A stretch of DNA of 64,000 nt. Origin: Acanthaster planci. Taxonomy: Eukaryota > Echinodermata > Asteroidea > Valvatida > Acanthasteridae. Position 1 is the stretch's first letter; every line of letters starts with the position of its first letter. The stretch lies in assembly GCF_001949145.1 (NCBI RefSeq), contig NW_019091459.1:856598-920597 (forward strand), read 5' to 3'. Below, piece by piece: positions 62,601 through 64,000 of the stretch. Under the pieces are notes generated by a model. It saw only the letters and a program-made list of their open reading frames with translations. It made no database searches and had not been told where the DNA came from. The position numbers and the translations under genes are program-made.

Positions 62601-63341
62601 TTGATTTTTATTTTTATTGGAATGTTTTCAGAAAGTAGACCAAGAGAAGATGAAAATCAGACAACATTAAATCATAAATACAAAAACTGCACTGTCCGCT
62701 ATTGAAACGAGAAAAATGACGGAATACAAAACTTTAGGTGTGGTTATGTTTGTTTAGATTTGTGATCTTTATGGGAATTAATATGTATTAAGCTTCTAAG
62801 GAGTTAGTTAAAGTGCAACTATCCAACGATAAAGGATCAGCATTATGACAGAGCTTATCATGTTTATGACAACATATTTTGGATAAAGTCAAATTATTTT
62901 CTTTAATATGACTTAAATATTTTTGGCATTTCTTTCATATTACCTAAAAGTTTTTGCCATTTGCTATTATGAGGAATATCCCTTTGTAAAATTCGCTTCT
63001 TACCCAAGTTTTCAAATTTGTCTGCCAAATTTCTGTTTCTAATTTTATCACGTTTATTTGTTCATTTCTGAATGACTTTTTTTTTAAATTCGCATTCTTT
63101 TTTAACTTAAGTCAAGTTTCTTTGTTCAAACGGTGGTCAGTGTGGACCTTTTGAGTTGCAGGATATCACCAAAAAAATCCAGAAAATGTGAAATGCAAGA
63201 ATTGGATCAGGAGACGTAGGCCTATTATTCGAATTGGTGAAAAAGTTTTCAATTTGTTGCAAGTGGCACACTTTTGGGAAATGTGAAGAAGCAACGCAAC
63301 AGCACTGTAAATAATTGTAGTACATAGCTCGCTGAAGCACG
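59653..63341. other. Gene-free stretch
   Basis: No convincing gene. Open frames at 59996-60334 (-), 61305-61490 (+), 61723-61950 (-) and 62121-62348 (-) match nothing I know and lack good splice context. Confidence 0.45.
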
Positions 63342-63344
63342 TAA

Positions 63345-63569
63345 AGGCCTGGGCTATATGCTGTGCGACTGCCGTGCCAAACTTCATCAAAATGAGCGTG
63401 GCAAAACAGCCCGGCAGTTGCGCTGAGGAACTTAGAGCATTGTCTTGATGCTGTTCTGAGCGCTCATAGCGCGGCTTACCGCGCCGAGCTAAAGGACTTG
63501 ACACTAAACGCTGTGCTATTAAAATGTTTCACGTTTGGCGCTGCAATAGCATGGTGTACAGCCTAGGCC
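63345..63569. mobile_element. Possible inverted-repeat element with TAA target duplication
   Basis: Left AGGCCTGGGCTATA and the reverse complement of the right end (GGCCTAGGCTGTA) pair, and similarity continues through GCCAAAC about 30 bp in. TAA at 63342-63344 and 63570-63572 could be the duplication, as for PIF/Harbinger-type elements. The interior is GC-rich with cgcgg/ccgcg words and no transposase. Confidence 0.4.
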
Positions 63570-63572
63570 TAA

Positions 63573-64000
63573 CTTGCATTAATGTTTAAAAATTAACAAA
63601 TGAAACTGTGTTAAATCAAAAGATAAATTCCGATCAGATATTAAATTGGGTGGTCAGAGCACATTGTTGATGTTCGAAAGATGTCCTTTTCCGTCGTATT
63701 TTATAAAAGATTTGTTAAGTAGACGTGAAATTCGGTAAAAGAAAGTGAGCTACTTTTATACTTTAAGTTTGACCGAATACTTGATATTACAGACAATGAG
63801 ACGGATATGTGTATACGTCACCAAATATTTCTAAACGTCAGTGGCGTAACCATGTTGCTATTTCTTTTCATTTTTTATGAATTGAAAGCGTCAACCATTT
63901 AAAGTGCTTTTTCACTTCCTTCTTGCGGAGAAGGTTGAGTGAATTCTCTTACGGATGAAAAAACAATTAGAGAGTCATTAAAACAATCCCAATAACCCCA
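63573..64000. other. Gene-free right edge
   Basis: AT-rich sequence with nothing recognisable. Confidence 0.5.

Overview
The window reads as animal nuclear DNA, probably from a marine invertebrate. It is AT-leaning, has long gene-free stretches and small exons with canonical GT-AG introns, and carries small terminal-inverted-repeat elements plus a tRNA-derived SINE. Two gene families near the left edge (a stand-alone P2X7 C-terminal-like zinc domain, and an uncharacterised family with the motif SLESFHSLINQFAPKM) are, from memory, strongly expanded in corals, fishes and some deuterostomes. I lean towards a cnidarian but cannot prove it. There is no bacterial, viral or organellar gene set, and one ambiguous base lies at 4883.

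Layout. From 1 to 1097 (+) is the 3' end of the SLESFH-family gene, three exons with its start outside the window. From 3859 to 2445 (-) is a complete three-exon gene for a 197-residue P2X7-C-like cysteine-rich protein, convergent with the first. A perfect CRE palindrome lies about 110 bp upstream of its start codon. A probable TA-flanked inverted-repeat element (1214-1708) lies between them. From about 4 kb to 57 kb I see no complete gene. That interval holds a few isolated candidate exons: 11000-11179 (-), 19995-20156 with 21111-21276 (-), 30050-30143 (-, RING-H2-like) and 45586-45653 (+, signal-peptide exon). It also holds a SINE (about 21614-21790), MITE-like elements, hairpins and possible homeodomain-site clusters (14450-14970, 36240-36400). 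From 57530 to 58521 (+) is a two-exon gene for a 93-residue secreted precursor. It has a signal peptide, dibasic cleavage sites and a 30-residue C-terminal peptide with four cysteines. The last 5.5 kb holds further inverted-repeat elements and no convincing gene.

Two MITE families each occur twice: 22545-22823 with 48927-49040, and 39771-39933 with 59055-59192. In the larger copy of the first family an internal segment has expanded into an eight-unit, 21-bp minisatellite whose units are each self-complementary. The best candidates for something undescribed are the four-cysteine secreted peptide gene and the pairing of the P2X7-C-like gene with the SLESFH-family gene.
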